In this document: positions 1 through 18,399 of the stretch, piece after piece | Layout: each line of letters starts with the position of its first letter | How positions within the stretch are numbered: the first letter of the stretch is position 1 | NCBI GenBank assembly: GCA_944548615.1 | Contig: OX155971.1 | Location: 23,890,782-23,954,781 of the forward strand | DNA length: 64,000 nt | Direction: 5' to 3' | Source: Micropterix aruncella | Taxonomy: Eukaryota > Arthropoda > Insecta > Lepidoptera > Micropterigidae | The notes under the pieces: generated by a model | Databases searched by the model: none | What the model was told of the DNA's origin: nothing | Seen by the model: the letters and a program-made list of their open reading frames with translations, nothing else | Translations under genes and position numbers: made by a program

Positions 1-717
1 TGCCCCCCCCTCCCTCTTGGTAAGATTAAGACCTTTTTCCAGACTGAAATCTGTTTGTGAGTCTATGTGTCTGTGTATATTCCTCCGCGTTAGCGCCTAA
101 ACGTTTCATCCCATTGAGCTAAAATTTGGGATGTATGCATCTTTTGGTCATGGTATAAATTAATATGATTGTGGTTGAAATCGTTTCACCTTATTTTATT
201 TGTTATAATTGTATTTTCTTCGCTTCAAGTTGCGGTCGGCTAGTGCCATCTGTTACCGCGTACATATGTCACTACTGCAATGAAACGTTGCGGTTCGTGT
301 CTTTGCTAAGAGGTCGACGTGCGCTGTCGAAGCTTTTCCACTGGATTTTCGCTTGGTGGCTTTACGATACTATGCAAATGTTTCGATTTTGCTCAAAATA
401 AAATGAAATGTTATTTATGATTATAAATTCCGATTTTCTTTACTAAGATAACGCATCTCCCAACATTCCTATAACAGTTACTGTGTTTCTGGGAAGTCTT
501 GCCGGGAAAGTCTTGGAGTGACACAGTCGATTTTTTTCTAGTCTTTAGTATATTTTGTTATTTTAATTTTAATTTTCTGTAGCCAACGCAAAACGTGTGC
601 CAGCGCAAAACTTAGGTTATGGGTTAGCTGATAGATATTTCTGTTAGGCGATTAGCTCACCTTTTTATTCTTGAAAATTATGAGTTTTATTATTATTTTA
701 CAGAATACCATTAAAAG
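1..717. other. Intergenic DNA, no gene recognised
   Basis: No coding region is supported; the 78-codon open frame at 165-401 has no recognisable motif. Bases 57-150 read like the leader of a dispersed insect repeat (short TGTCTGTG-type run, then an AAATTTGGGATG-like segment), but I cannot name it. Bases 498-523 occur inverted at 15586-15610, so at least part of this stretch is repetitive. Confidence 0.5.
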
Positions 718-1050
718 ACGTTTCCAGCATTAAATTCCAGGGTGTGACGCTGGATAGGCATATTAAATGGTATGAAAAATGCGAAACAGTAACTGACAAG
801 CTGTCTAGAGCCTGTTAAGCTTTAGGCGTTGCGTCCTAGGCGAAAATCAGACCAAAGTAATATCAGTCAGTTATATACAAGTAATTTAAAGGTACGGGAT
901 ATTTTCGGGAAAACTCTTATGACTGCCATAAATTACAATTATTAATACTGCAAAAACAATCTATCACAATCATCGCCAAAGTAGGCTCGTCCCAATTTCG
1001 TAGGCCAAATTTTAACCGCCCTAAAATAATTACCATAACAGCACTATAAT
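718..1050 (+). pseudogene. Non-LTR retrotransposon RT, C-terminal remnant
   Basis: The plus strand translates, with stops and frameshifts, into the end of a jockey/CR1-type reverse transcriptase. Visible pieces are GVTLDRHIKWYEK and VTDKLSRA, followed after a frameshift by LQKQSITIIAKVGSSQFRRP, which corresponds to the usual LQKKAIR-type segment downstream of the palm domain. Only about 110 codons are left and the catalytic FADD box is absent. It is a dead 5'-truncated copy; 25722-26115 is of the same general kind. Confidence 0.6.
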
Positions 1051-1059
1051 ATCTACATA

Positions 1060-1300
1060 TCTTTTTATTTATTTATTTTTATTTTATACTTTATCCTATT
1101 TTTTATAATTACATAAAATAAATTGCGTATTTCTTCAACACATTAAAAAAAATACATAATACAAAAATCGCGAAAGGGCATTACTTGTCAGGATTACATC
1201 ACCCCACTAGGTATACGCCTGTGTTGGGGTGATGGATATAAAGTTCTGTGGTATTTGCTAAGCCTGTGAACCTTGCCTGCTGTCCATCTTCCGTCTTATA
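1060..1300 (-). repeat. SINE-like dispersed repeat with AATA tail (copy 1)
   Basis: This segment is the reverse complement of 56466-56705. Both contain the block reading CACCCCAACACAGGCGTATA on the other strand, and both end in an (AATA)n tail, here appearing as (TTTA)n near 1060. A third partial copy containing only the tail lies at 17600-17705. No reading frame is present. It could be a SINE or the 3' end of a LINE; I see no tRNA-type promoter boxes. Confidence 0.6.
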
Positions 1301-1492
1301 AAAAAACAATACGTAAAATAATTAAGTATAATATAATAAAAATAATATAATACAATATAACATAACATAATACAATATAATATAATATATTATAACATAA
1401 TGTAATATATACATATTTCTAGTAAATTTATTTATTTATTTATTTATTTATAGTATTACACAAGTTCGTTTGTACAGTTTACCACATCATGT

Positions 1493-8477
<6,985 letters not shown>

Positions 8478-8565
8478 GGTTCTGCTATTCCTTTCTATTG
8501 CTGTTGGCTTATCTGACCCGAACTGCCATTATCCATAAGGCGTTCAATGATGCCTATATATCTCG
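8478..8565 (+). repeat. Partial copy of the 13705-13796 repeat
   Basis: This is about 90 bp nearly identical to 13705-13796, starting GGTTCTGCTATTCCTTTC in both. The longer copy downstream contains a 66-codon open frame (13691-13891), but this copy lacks it, so the frame is not conserved as protein. Confidence 0.8.
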
Positions 8566-8571
8566 TTATAT

Positions 8572-8680
8572 ACACACACATCTTCTAGAAAAAAACCTTT
8601 TTAATTCACAGGATCTCAAAATGTAAAGATCCGGTGCAAACTCGATTTTTAAATTTTGCTCTATAACAAGACTTTTAAAT
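8572..8680 (+). repeat. Direct repeat with 9165-9272
   Basis: This is about 108 bp repeated at 9165-9272 with roughly 85 percent identity by eye; both contain AACTCGATTTTTAAATTTTG. The two copies lie on either side of the left arm of the inverted repeat described next. Confidence 0.75.
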
Positions 8681-8684
8681 CTTT

Positions 8685-10727
8685 AACCCTATTTAGAAAT
8701 TGTAAATACTATCGTAATCTTTATTAGATTCTCTATCAAAAGTAATATTTCGTTTTGCTTATGTACATACAAAAATATTTAGATATTTGTGATGATTTCT
8801 CAAAAAAAAAATGATGATGTTTGACAATGGAATTTTACCAGAAATATTCGCGAAATGACGCGCGAAGTTATTCTAGCTGCCGTCTATGTAACTATGGTAA
8901 TAATGAGATATGTGGTATGGATTTTAGGATGCGTTCGAATTAGGAAATAATATTACTGTGCGATCCGGGAGCAAGCCGCCAATATTGGTCGTTACGTAGT
9001 CAACGGTGTTCTGATGTGCAACCAAATTTGGTCGTTACGTAGCCGAAGGGAACATGTGTAATACAGTGTATTACATAGTTATATTTTTCTCACTGAAAAT
9101 GGTCGTGTAGATTATGATACACTGGGTGTTGATATACACACATAGAGCCACATACACACTTATGTACACACACAGATTCCAGAAATAACCTATTTAATTC
9201 CCAGGATCTTAAAATGTAGAGATCCGGTGGAAACTCGATTTTTAAATTTTGCTCTATTACAAGACTTTAAATCCTTTAAGGACCATAGGACCTTTGTGTC
9301 CCATAAATTCAAAATCATTTTATAAATTATCGAATAACACGAACAAATTATAAATTACATTTTTTCCATGTTATTGAGACATCAGAATCTTAATATTAGC
9401 AAAAAAAATATTTATTGTTTAAAAGAATACCGTTTTTTTATAAATACCGCAAATGACCCACGAACTTTGGATATTTTAAGGGAGATGCCTGTTTAGACAG
9501 CCAAAAAACATGTATTTCATGTTTTCTTTAACTCCTCGAGCCTCAGAGGGACTGATCGGACTCAAACGTAAACGCACAGTTGCGTCTCGTTGGGACCGAT
9601 CGTACTCTAAAGTTAGTATTCTAAAGTTCTAATATGCAACAATTCTAAAGTGCAACAATGGCTTCGGAGAAATTGATATTTTGGTCGGCCGCCATAATAA
9701 ATCTAAAATTTCCATAATTATACATAGTGTTTCAAAGACATGCGCTTGCGAAATCTCGCGGCTCGAAAGGTTAACTCAAAGTTGAAATCTATTCATGAAT
9801 ATTTTACCTCTGGAATCGCTGATAGTTGCAGATTGCTGTAAGTGTAAAAAACTTACTACTGCTCTTTAAAAAAAACATATTTTTCGCTACTGCGCCGCGC
9901 CGGTGATAAAAAAAACTACTTGACGGATCGAGTTGTCTTCTGTTCCATATAAACTAAACAAAATCACGGAAAAGATGTTTTATTATATTTTTTTTACTAG
10001 GTAAACACAAAATAGTTTTTTTTAAATCCTAGAAAAAATATAACAATAATAGGGTTTTTGTAATTTTTTTTAGTTCATCCATAAAATACACATGTAAATA
10101 ATTACACCTCAGTTTATTTTTCAGTTCAGGCAAAATAACGCTCGATATTACCGCCGCAAAAAAACTGTTTTTTCTGCAATACCTCAAAAATAGTGTTTTT
10201 TACTATTGCCAAAAAATATTTCTTTTTTTGAAATGTTAATCAAATTGACATAAAGGATTTTTGATCAGATTTAACTGTTGATTTAAAAAAAACATAAAAA
10301 AACATGTTTCTTTTGGTCTTATAAACCAGGACCCCTTTAAATAAATAAATAAAATATTTACAAACATTTAAAATATTTATGCGACTTTTTAAACTACATT
10401 TTATCTTTTAGTATGTTTTTTAATGCGTATGATTTCTGAGTTAATTAATAAAATAATCAAATTTTGGACGAAGGTGTAACTTTGCATCTTTATGGACCAA
10501 AGGGACACTTATGTCCCATTAGTTTATACAAAATCTATCAAACCGATTTTCACAAAACTTGACCATTGTCAAACATTATAATTTTTTTTCGCGAAATTAT
10601 CAAAATTTTTATTGGTTTTTATGAACTAATATCTAAATATTTTTGTAAGATAAGCAAAACGATGTATTACCTTTGAAAGAGAATCTAATAAAGATTACGA
10701 TAATATTTACAATTTCTAAATAGGGTT
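8685..10727. mobile_element. Inverted-repeat region, probable non-coding DNA transposon
   Basis: Bases 8685-8830 are the reverse complement of 10563-10727, with small indels; the outer ends read AACCCTATTTAGAAATTGTA and the inner ends reach TTTGACAATGG. About 1.7 kb of AT-rich DNA without a recognisable frame lies between. Short GGACC...TGTCCCAT blocks at 9277-9315 and 10493-10530 look like diverged repeats of each other. No transposase is seen and I could not define a target duplication, so the class is unknown. Confidence 0.6.
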
Positions 10728-11093
10728 CCATATTTTTCGGTAAGACAAGTACAAGTTAGAAATGCCGAGTTTTTTTCACTTTTTCGACTTTCTCATATTT
10801 ATTCTTAATTATCTAATTGTTTGACAAAATGATATTTCAATATTCTATATACAAAATTATTATGCGATCATTACACAGTTATTCTTTTTATGATTGCTAT
10901 AGTAATTCCATAGTTATAGTACTTTTTGTCGAGCGAGGCGATATTGCAAGAAATTCCAATAAATTGCCGAGGTCTGCCATGAAATTATGCCGCTACTCGA
11001 AGGGTAACAGTTTCATGTATCAAAAACTTCGATACTTTACCAAAAACCCTCGGTCCTCAAAGGGTTAATTGCTCGAATTTAATACTGCTTATA
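10728..11093. other. Intergenic DNA before pogo-like element
   Basis: No gene supported. Bases 11040-11065 (CCCTCGGTCCTCAAAGGG) form a short inverted-repeat-like motif of the sort found at piggyBac-type ends. A similar segment to 10860-10915 recurs at 35050-35110. The target TA of the next element is at 11092-11093. Confidence 0.35.
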
Positions 11094-13603
11094 GGGTAAT
11101 TTCAGGAGAGATGGACCAGCGGGTGAGACGGACCATCGCAATTTCTCCTAAACTACAAATATTTTTCCTAATCTGGCAACACCGAAGTGTTCCTGTCAAA
11201 CTAGTTGCAAAGTGTACGCGACAAGGCGGAAAAAGTTTGTTTTGGTTTTTAAGAAAAACTATGAAAATGGTTTACGGTGTGTCAGTTTTTTTTATGCTTG
11301 TATTCATAGCGAATGTACGTAGCGAATATTGAATTTGTATGATAAAAATTGGCACCACTCTACTTGTCTGTTCTCAAAGCGTCAATATAACTACAAATGT
11401 ATCGATAAATATGTATGCATATAGTGTGAGGGGATGGTCCGTCTCACCTCTCGATTTAGGAGAGATGGACTAGTTTGTTACGGGTGAGATGGACCAATAA
11501 AAAATCGCTTTTTTTTAGATTTTAGTATATGGGACTGTGGAGCTGATATGTGATATGAGGTTTTTGTGTATAATGAGGTTCTATTATTGCATTTTTAGAA
11601 ATGTTTTCAACATATATGAGAAAAAAAGTGGTTTGTAGAGGAAAATAGACTGAGGTTGATCAAACGAATGCTGTTAAGGCTTGTGCTGGTGGAATGGGAA
11701 TCAATGATGCAGCAAGAATGTTTGGAATACCGAAAACAACGTTTAAGCGGAGGTTACAGAATAAAAAGTTTTCAAAACAGATGTTCTTGGACCGAGTTGT
11801 GTAACCTGAGAATGAGGAGAAGACTTTTTCACCCGTATAAAATCCTCAGAAAAAAAAAATCACAAGATACCCAGTTTGGAAAATGTTATATAGTTTCACA
11901 GTGCAACTGGGTCTCAAGCAAAATTTTTCTCAAGAAATAAATGGCGGGTTACGGGTGGTTGAAAACCTTTCTAATTAGAAATAAGGACCTTTTTATTGGG
12001 AGGTAAGAAGCCGTGTCTGTAGCTCAGGAAAACCCTTAAACAAAGATTGTGTAGGCAATTAATTTTCATTAACAGAAGACGTCTTAACGAAAAATAGTCT
12101 ATTCAATAAACCAGGGCCCATATTTAATATGGACGAAACAGTTCTGCAATTGAATAATAAACCAGGGAATGTAGTTTCTATAAAAGGCTCAAAGAGCGTG
12201 CCTACAATCACCTCAGGCGAAAAGGGAGGAACTATTTCGGTTATCACTTGTTTTATTATAAAGAGAAAATTTTCTCCCACCCTATTGTATATTGAAAAAG
12301 AAAAATAAGAAACCCCAATTTCAAGACGGTATGCCACCTGGCTCTGTTGTAGCAATGTCACGATAATCTCCATATTATGTCAGTTCTGATTTATTTTTTG
12401 ACTGGTTACGAAATCATTTCTTGCCCTGTAGGCCGCCTGGTCAATTTATGATGTTTCTGGATGGACGTTCATCGCATTGCAGCAAAAGAAAAATGGTGGA
12501 GTTTGCTGAGGAAAACGAAATAATCCTGATTTTTTTCCCAGTCATGCAAAACACTTTCTTCAGCCATTGAATAAAACCTTTGTTAAATCCCTGAAGTCAT
12601 TGTATTACGATGAATGCAATAAGTTTAAAACAAGTAATCCATCAAAAAAATTGACACGATTACACTGTGGAAAAGTTTTGGCGTCAGCTTGGAATAAATT
12701 AGCTTCAGTGAGCAATGGAGAATCGGGTTTCTCGGCAACTGGAATCATATCAATTAATAAAAATGCTATTTCAGACTGTGAAATGCTATTTCTTGATATC
12801 GGACAATCCCAGTAATGACATAGAGCAAAAAGTTATTACAATCAACAAAAATACAAGACTAATAAACGTCCAGCAAAATAATTTTAGAGATCAACCTTTC
12901 ACCAGCATTCAGCCGACTACCACACAATCCACAAGTAGTAATACCAAAATAGGAAACTGGTAAAAATATTATACCGAAAAGGCAACGTCAGGTAAGGTAT
13001 TGGAGTATAGATTCTCCAATCCCCAGCATAGAAAATACTGCAAGTGTTCGTCGCAGGGCCACAAAACAAGCTCAAATATTGAACTCGACTCAAAATATAT
13101 TAAATTTGAAAGCAAGGCGTTCTAGAAAGGAAGTACCTATAACTAAAATGAAGAAAAGGACTGGAAATAAGAGACGAAATGAGTATCAAAGAAGAACATA
13201 AAATCAGGAAAAGAATAAATAAAGAAGCAAAAGAAGAGTAGTGATTGGTATTTTTAATTTTTAATTATTGTCATTTTATTTTTAGTTTTTGTTATTTTAA
13301 CATTTTGATTTTTGTAATATGCCAAATTTGGAAAATGTAATTTAAAAAGATTTTTTTATTAGGTCCATCTCTCCTTAGTGGGTGGTCCAACTCACTCATA
13401 CAGTGTGGGAGAGTTGGAGCAATGCTATCTTTTGTTTGACCACAAATTTTACCTTTAAGAAACCGTCGCTTTGCATATAAATTGTGTAAATGGTTCATTA
13501 ATAAATGCATATTGATGTAACACCCTAAGCGTGCGTTTTAGTTATTCAGGGAAATAATACGAGGCTGCCAAAAAAAAGTGGTCCATCTCTCCTGAACTTA
13601 CCT
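11094..13603 (+). mobile_element. Pogo-like (Tc1/mariner superfamily) transposon, 2.5 kb
   Basis: TIRs are complete. The left end at 11094 starts GGGTAATTTCAGGAGAGATG and the right end at 13603, read inward, starts AGGTAAGTTCAGGAGAGATG; both are flanked by TA (11092-11093 and 13604-13605), the expected target duplication. The GAGATGGACCA motif is repeated inside the ends (about 11109, 11125, 11461, 11483, 13363, 13385), so each end carries an array of likely transposase-binding sites. Between them lies a decayed pogo transposase gene on the plus strand. The element is full length but dead. Confidence 0.85.
11660..12830 (+). pseudogene. Pogo-family DDE transposase, degenerate
   Basis: This was the cut-and-paste transposase of the surrounding element. 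Pieces in order: an N-terminal HTH (psq-type) segment NAVKACAGGMGINDAARMFG and PKTTFKRRLQNK at 11663-11770; then a scrambled stretch; the catalytic-core start FNMDETVLQLNNKPGN with GSKSVPTITSGEKGGT near 12124-12230; FQDGMPPGSVVAMS near 12320-12360; LFFDWLRNHFLP; the second aspartate in FLDGRSSHC near 12452; AEENEIIL; then QPLNKTFVKSLKSLYYDECN and GFSATGII to about 12750. Several frameshifts and stops are present. The third catalytic position, normally Asp in LQPLD, reads Asn (QPLN). Assignment from family knowledge of DDE pogo/Tigger proteins. Confidence 0.85.
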
Positions 13604-13605
13604 TA

Positions 13606-14264
13606 TACCTCGTTGAATATGATGTATTTTTTAGGAAAGGAGTAATGGTGTCCTTACAAGATCTTTGCAATTGCGTCAGATACCTTCATTATGTATTTAA
13701 GTAAGGTTCTGCTATTCCTTTCTATTGCTGTTGGCTTATCTGACCCGGACTGCCATTATCCAGTAAGGCGATCAATGATGCCTATAGATCTCGTTATCGC
13801 TGCTCAAATACGTCTTGTGCATATATTTGGGTATCGTTTAGGCCCCAAATCCTTTGTCAATGTGTATCGTCCTTATTGGCGGGCAAATTGAAGTGGGCCG
13901 AAATATAATATCCCGGGTAACGACCGGTCACCTATTGATATTTAAGTGTATCGTTTCTTTACTGGATATAGAGCGGGCGCCAGAGGTTTTTGAGTATCCG
14001 CCAAAGCAAGAGAAGCAGTTTAAATAACGATTAAAATAAGTTCAAAGATATATGAAATCAAAGACTATCATGGTGGTTTGACATTATAAATAAAATGATG
14101 AATTAAAAGTAAAAAAGGCTTTTTTTTTAAACAAGCTTTACTTTCTATCAGCGAGTTCTAGTGTAAATCTCCTGGTTCTAACTATTATGTTTTATCATGT
14201 AATTGTTTTTTAGTGTTATTAGCATTTTACTAAAACTTCTACTTAATTTATTATTGTAACAATA
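13606..14264. other. Intergenic DNA with repeat fragments
   Basis: Bases 13705-13796 are the longer sister of 8478-8565. Bases 14140-14195 resemble a partial copy of the 120 bp unit that is tandem at 14418-14905 (the CTTTCTATCAGCGAGTTC part). The 66-codon frame at 13691-13891 begins with a hydrophobic run resembling a signal peptide, but its DNA is repetitive and the other copy is broken, so I do not call a gene. Confidence 0.45.
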
Positions 14265-14420
14265 GAGTCCTGTCTACCCTAGAATGGGCTATTCCCAGTT
14301 GGGTGACAGAATCAAATAAGCAAAAGGTTAAAGTTTTGCCTTTCGGTTCCTGTTATTTTTCTAAGCAAAATCAATGTTTTATAGTAATGAATCCTGAAAT
14401 AAATAAATAAATAAATACAT
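14265..14420 (+). repeat. Dispersed repeat with AATAAATA tail
   Basis: The block contains GGTTCCTGTTATTTTTCTAA and ends in AATAAATAAATA. It is the reverse complement of 59690-59825. The tail suggests the 3' end of a LINE or a SINE. No frame. Confidence 0.7.
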
Positions 14421-15060
14421 CTTCAGACCCTCGTTATAATGTGTAATGGAAAGTACTCAAGACAACAGAATAAACGAGCTCACACTCGACTATCTTAGCA
14501 CTTTCAATCAGGGAGTTCCAGTGACAATCTTCCGGCTCCATCTTCAGAGCCTCGTAATCATGTGTAATGGAAAGTACTCAAGACAAAAAAACAAACGAGC
14601 CCAAACTAGAGTATTTTAGCTATTTCCATCATAGAGTTCAAGTGGCAATCTTCCGGCTCCATCTGCAGACCCTCGTCATCATGTCTAATGGAAAGTACTG
14701 AACACAACAAAACAAACGAGCACAAACTCGCCTATCTTAGCACTCTCGATCATAGAGTTCCAGTGGCAATCTTCCGGCTCCATTGTCAGACCCTCATCAT
14801 CAAATGTAATAGAAAGTACTCTTGATATCAAAACATATTAGCCCAAATTCGACTGTCCTACCATTTGCCATCAGGGAGTTCCAGTCCCTACATCCCGGTT
14901 TACTCATCAAATCAGCTCGATGGTACCATAATATTGAATTGTCACCGAACTTACATAAGTATGTCACATTTCAGTTCAATCGGATACCAGCAAGTGGTTG
15001 AAAAATGGTTTGCAAATTTTGAGACGGTCAACTTACATACGAACATTGCGAGTTAAAATA
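14418..15060 (+). repeat. 120 bp unit in tandem (4 copies) plus associated 3' block
   Basis: The phrase GTAATGGAAAGTACTCAAGA recurs with variation at about 14440, 14560, 14682 and 14806, a period of roughly 119-122 bp. Each unit also contains GGGAGTTCCAGTGGCAATCT. The following 14905-15060 (CAAGTGGTTGAAAAATGGTT) recurs at 45890-46005 after a partial unit. Single units are dispersed at 39870-39985, 41424-41532 and 42138-42235. The 63-codon frame at 14865-15056 arises from this repeat and is not a gene. Confidence 0.85.
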
Positions 15061-15730
15061 AAGCTTGTAAAAACGAATTTATTGCTTGAAGTTTAAAGCA
15101 CAGGTCGTTTCGGCGATGTTGCAACCGCCGTTGGCCAGGGTAGACCCCAAATAAAAGAGGTGTAATGTTTCTAGGGTTCATGTATGTGCGTATATGTTGT
15201 CCGTTTCTTTATTCCGTCATAACTTCCAAATGGTTGAAGCTATTTAGAAGTGGGTGGTATTATTAGAATAGTTATTTCATCAAAGGTGACGTAGGGTACC
15301 TAACCTGTCAAATTACCAGTACCTAAGCTAAAAATGTCAAATAAATTAAAAAATAGGATAAATACGTCTTGTTGAGTATCAAATTTAAGCTCTTATTAAG
15401 TAAACCTCGAAAAAATATAGGTATCTATATGGATAAATATATGAACCAGTTTATTATTTACGCGGTGACGGGCGAGGCGAGAAACCCTACGGAAAACATA
15501 CATATATGAACCCCGAACACATTACAGTACTCTTTTGCTGTGCATTAGTGTAAAAAAATAAAACCGAAATGAAAAAAAAGGTGGGGTCACTCCAAGACTT
15601 TCCGGGCAAGTAGCCAAGGATTGATTGTATCTGTATAATAATTTTATAAATAACATCGCTGAGCGCACTTCACTATCTCGCTCGGCGGACGAGCCTGAAT
15701 GGCTTCGATTCCATCTGTTGACCCTCACAG
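15061..15730. other. Intergenic DNA with dispersed repeat
   Basis: Bases 15170-15330 (GTCCGTTTCTTTATTCCGTC) are related to 26290-26460 and, inverted, to 34220-34330, a three-copy family in this window. Bases 15586-15610 match 498-523 inverted. No gene. Confidence 0.5.
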
Positions 15731-16592
15731 CCTTACCAATAAACGAGTTGTAAAATTTATACCTCTGTTATTACTAGGTATAAGAAAATCTGTGACCAAT
15801 AAACGCGGTATAGCTTACACCACTGATCATCTCGGGTATAAGCATGGAATAGTGGTACTGGATTTCCATCCGCACTATAACTCCGCTATACCACCCCTAG
15901 GCCAGGTATAACAGCGGTTTAACGGAGTATTAACTTAAAAATGGCCGACCGGCGTAACAGCTGTTTCAAACTGACAGCCACCTGACAGCCGCGGACGTGG
16001 AGATTCTCGTTCGCGAATCGTGCGCTTTCGTTGTAATAGCCGTGTTACGATGCCTTTTATACTGCTGTGAAATCCTGCGTTTTAGCCGAATAATGGATTT
16101 TGTCGACTTGGATGATATGATCGATCTGGATTTATTGGAAGAAATCAAAATGCGTCGTGATAGGCGACCAAAAATTTTCAAATTTCGATACGACCCGTTC
16201 GATTTGGATGATTACAATTTTAAAACTAAATATCGTTTCACTAAGCCATACGCCGCAAGAATCATCGATATCCTGAGAGCTGACCTGCAAAATACCACTA
16301 TAAATTCGATCAGCATTCGCGTAACAAAACAATGGGCACGGGCTTTCTGACAACAAAAAGTGACATTTCATGTGCATTTCATGCCGCTTCAGTTGGCTAC
16401 ACTGCTTCCAAGCGGGCGTTGCCATGCTAGAAATATGACTTGTCTTTGGTTTCAGGAAGTAGTTATAACCGCGTTATAACTGATTTATTGGTCACGATTT
16501 TACAACTTCGTTATAACTCGGCTATACCGGGTATAACAATAACAAGGGTTTATCGCGGTTATAAGATAATTTTATTGGTAAGAGTGTTAGCC
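15731..16592 (+). mobile_element. PIF/Harbinger-like element, internally deleted
   Basis: The ends share CTTACCAATAAA in inverted orientation (15731 and 16592), and the flanking 100-150 bp on both sides are rich in GGTATAAC/GTTATACC inverted motifs. A second inverted ACCAATAAA pair lies inside. A Harbinger transposase N-terminus sits between. I could not establish the 3 bp target duplication expected for this superfamily, so the boundaries are approximate. Confidence 0.6.
16093..16350 (+). pseudogene. Harbinger transposase N-terminal fragment
   Basis: The ATG at 16093 opens an 85-codon frame. It starts with an acidic stretch and then reads RRPKIFKFRYDPFDLDD and YRFTKPYAARIIDILRADL, which matches the usual start of HARBI1-type nucleases (acidic leader, RYRF, helix ending L.PDL). 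The frame ends at a TGA at 16348, just where the HTH and DDE core should begin; that core is absent from the element. It is a deletion derivative that could only be moved by another copy. Confidence 0.7.
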
Positions 16593-16688
16593 GAGAAACG
16601 ACCCACGCTATCCGAGGCCTTAATATTCGATTAATATGACTGGCTTAATTTAAATATTCTTCGTGTAGCTTGTATATGAGTATATAAA

Positions 16689-16874
16689 GTGCGCAACAGT
16701 TTCCTTCACCAAAGCCTGTGTTATTATAACAAGGTCCCAACACATATCAGAAGTCTTGGAGAGAACCAATTAAAAAAAGTCTTATTTAATGGCCTAGTCA
16801 AGAATCCAGTATATGACTTAAGAGATTTGGGTAATGCTGAATTCTTTTTCCAAGAGCATCCTAATGTAAAATAA
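16689..16874 (+). pseudogene. Non-LTR RT extreme C-terminus
   Basis: The frame reads NSFLHQSLCYYNKVPTHIRS then LGENQLKKVLFNGLVKNP, which is the typical tail of jockey/CR1 reverse transcriptases (short aromatic run, NKIP, R, then a basic amphipathic end). Only about 60 codons remain and no catalytic part is present. Confidence 0.6.
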
Positions 16875-18391
16875 CGGAAAATTCATGATAATCAACTTTG
16901 CCAAAGAGCGTAATTTTTATTTTTATTTTTATCGACGACGGCTATATTGCTAGATTTGACAATTAACTTAAATTTAGATATTTTTAATATACCCTTATCT
17001 ATTCTCATGACCATCATATTATTGCCTTGATAATAATGACTACAGATATTGAGCTCTTTTTTTGATCAGCAATTTTGATTATTAGATTATTTTCTATTTA
17101 TCAATGGTTTTCAAACCAGTTATAATTTACTAAAATTAATTTATATTGCCACAACTATATCATGATAGTTAATATTCTTTAATTAATTACATTATTTAAA
17201 ATATTAGAGGCAAAGACGCATCCAAGTGTAGGAAAGCCTACCTACTGGAGTAGAAATAAATTGAAATTGAAATATTGTAACCAAAACTTCACAATGTGAT
17301 TTTGGTCCAGTAAGGCATCTATCTGTGCACCAAAGGAGAATGCCCATTCTAGTATTAACAAATGTACTCTTATATATTTTTTTGTATCTCTATCAAATGT
17401 CTTCATTTTATCTATTCCATTATATATATCATCAGAGCCTTTGTAGAAAATTACATCGAAAACGGTTTCCGCATTTCAGAAATATTAACAAAATAAAATG
17501 AATATATTTTGAGGTTAGGTTGTCACATATTGAAAAAATTATAACAGATTTAACCTTTTGTCTATTTTAAAAGTTATTCATGGGTTTTAAGAGCCTTATT
17601 ACAAAATAGCGTAGGTATTCTTTTAAAATGAGTTGAAAAAATGAACGCATATTTTTTTGGATGTAACTATAAAAGATAGGATAAATAAATAAATAAATAA
17701 ATAAATAACTATTCAACCCTGGGAGAAAACCGCGGCACTGAGCGCTCTTCTCTTGCGCAAGCAAGTATATACACAATTTCTAATTGTTTTTTGCAGTGTT
17801 TTCTCCTTTCTAATGACAATAATTTATATTATGTCGTATTGCTAAAAGAGTGAACTTTAATATAGTATAAGTATTATATAAGAATCTTATTTTATTTCTG
17901 AGAAAATTAGAATGATACAGGAAGATTTTTTTTTAATTTTGTGTAATTGTAAGTAATGTATACCTTGGATATGTGGTCAAAAAACGAAAAAATAAAGCCG
18001 TAGTGTACATCAAGAATACATGACGGACATAAAAAAAAATAGTATACGGTTTTCGTTGTAGTGATATTACTGTATTAAGGAGCTCAAAGTTTGCCTTCCG
18101 AGCGTTTTACGAATAACGACTTTCGGAAAATGGGCTGAATAAGTAAATAATATTCGTTATATCTAAAATTAAAGGCCGCTATGGTCAACATCAAGAAATG
18201 GTCCAGGTAATTCAGTAATTAAAGTTTGTAGAAATCTCTTCATTTCTTGGAATTAGAACGCCAAAAATCCACTTTTCTTGCCTTTCTGGAAAAAATATGT
18301 GATAGGGCTCTTAACGGGTTTAGGCTGAGTTTAGTAGGTATAGGTTGATAGTGTGCCTAAAAAAATATTTATTTAAATAATCTCTGCCTCC
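16875..18391. other. AT-rich intergenic DNA
   Basis: No gene. Bases 17190-17280 include an AAGCCTACCTACTGGAGTAG block reminiscent of a LINE tail (compare 30165-30215). Bases 17600-17705 are a partial copy of the 1060-1300/56466-56705 SINE-like repeat with its (AATA)n tail. Bases 17270-17330 share an AATGTGATTTTGGTC block with 58915-58965. Confidence 0.5.
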
Positions 18392-18399
18392 CTTTAAAT

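Noticed and set aside
14865..15056. Conserved 63-codon frame shared with 45799-46002
   Set aside because: The similarity is that of a dispersed DNA repeat; the frames differ at their N-termini and carry no domain.
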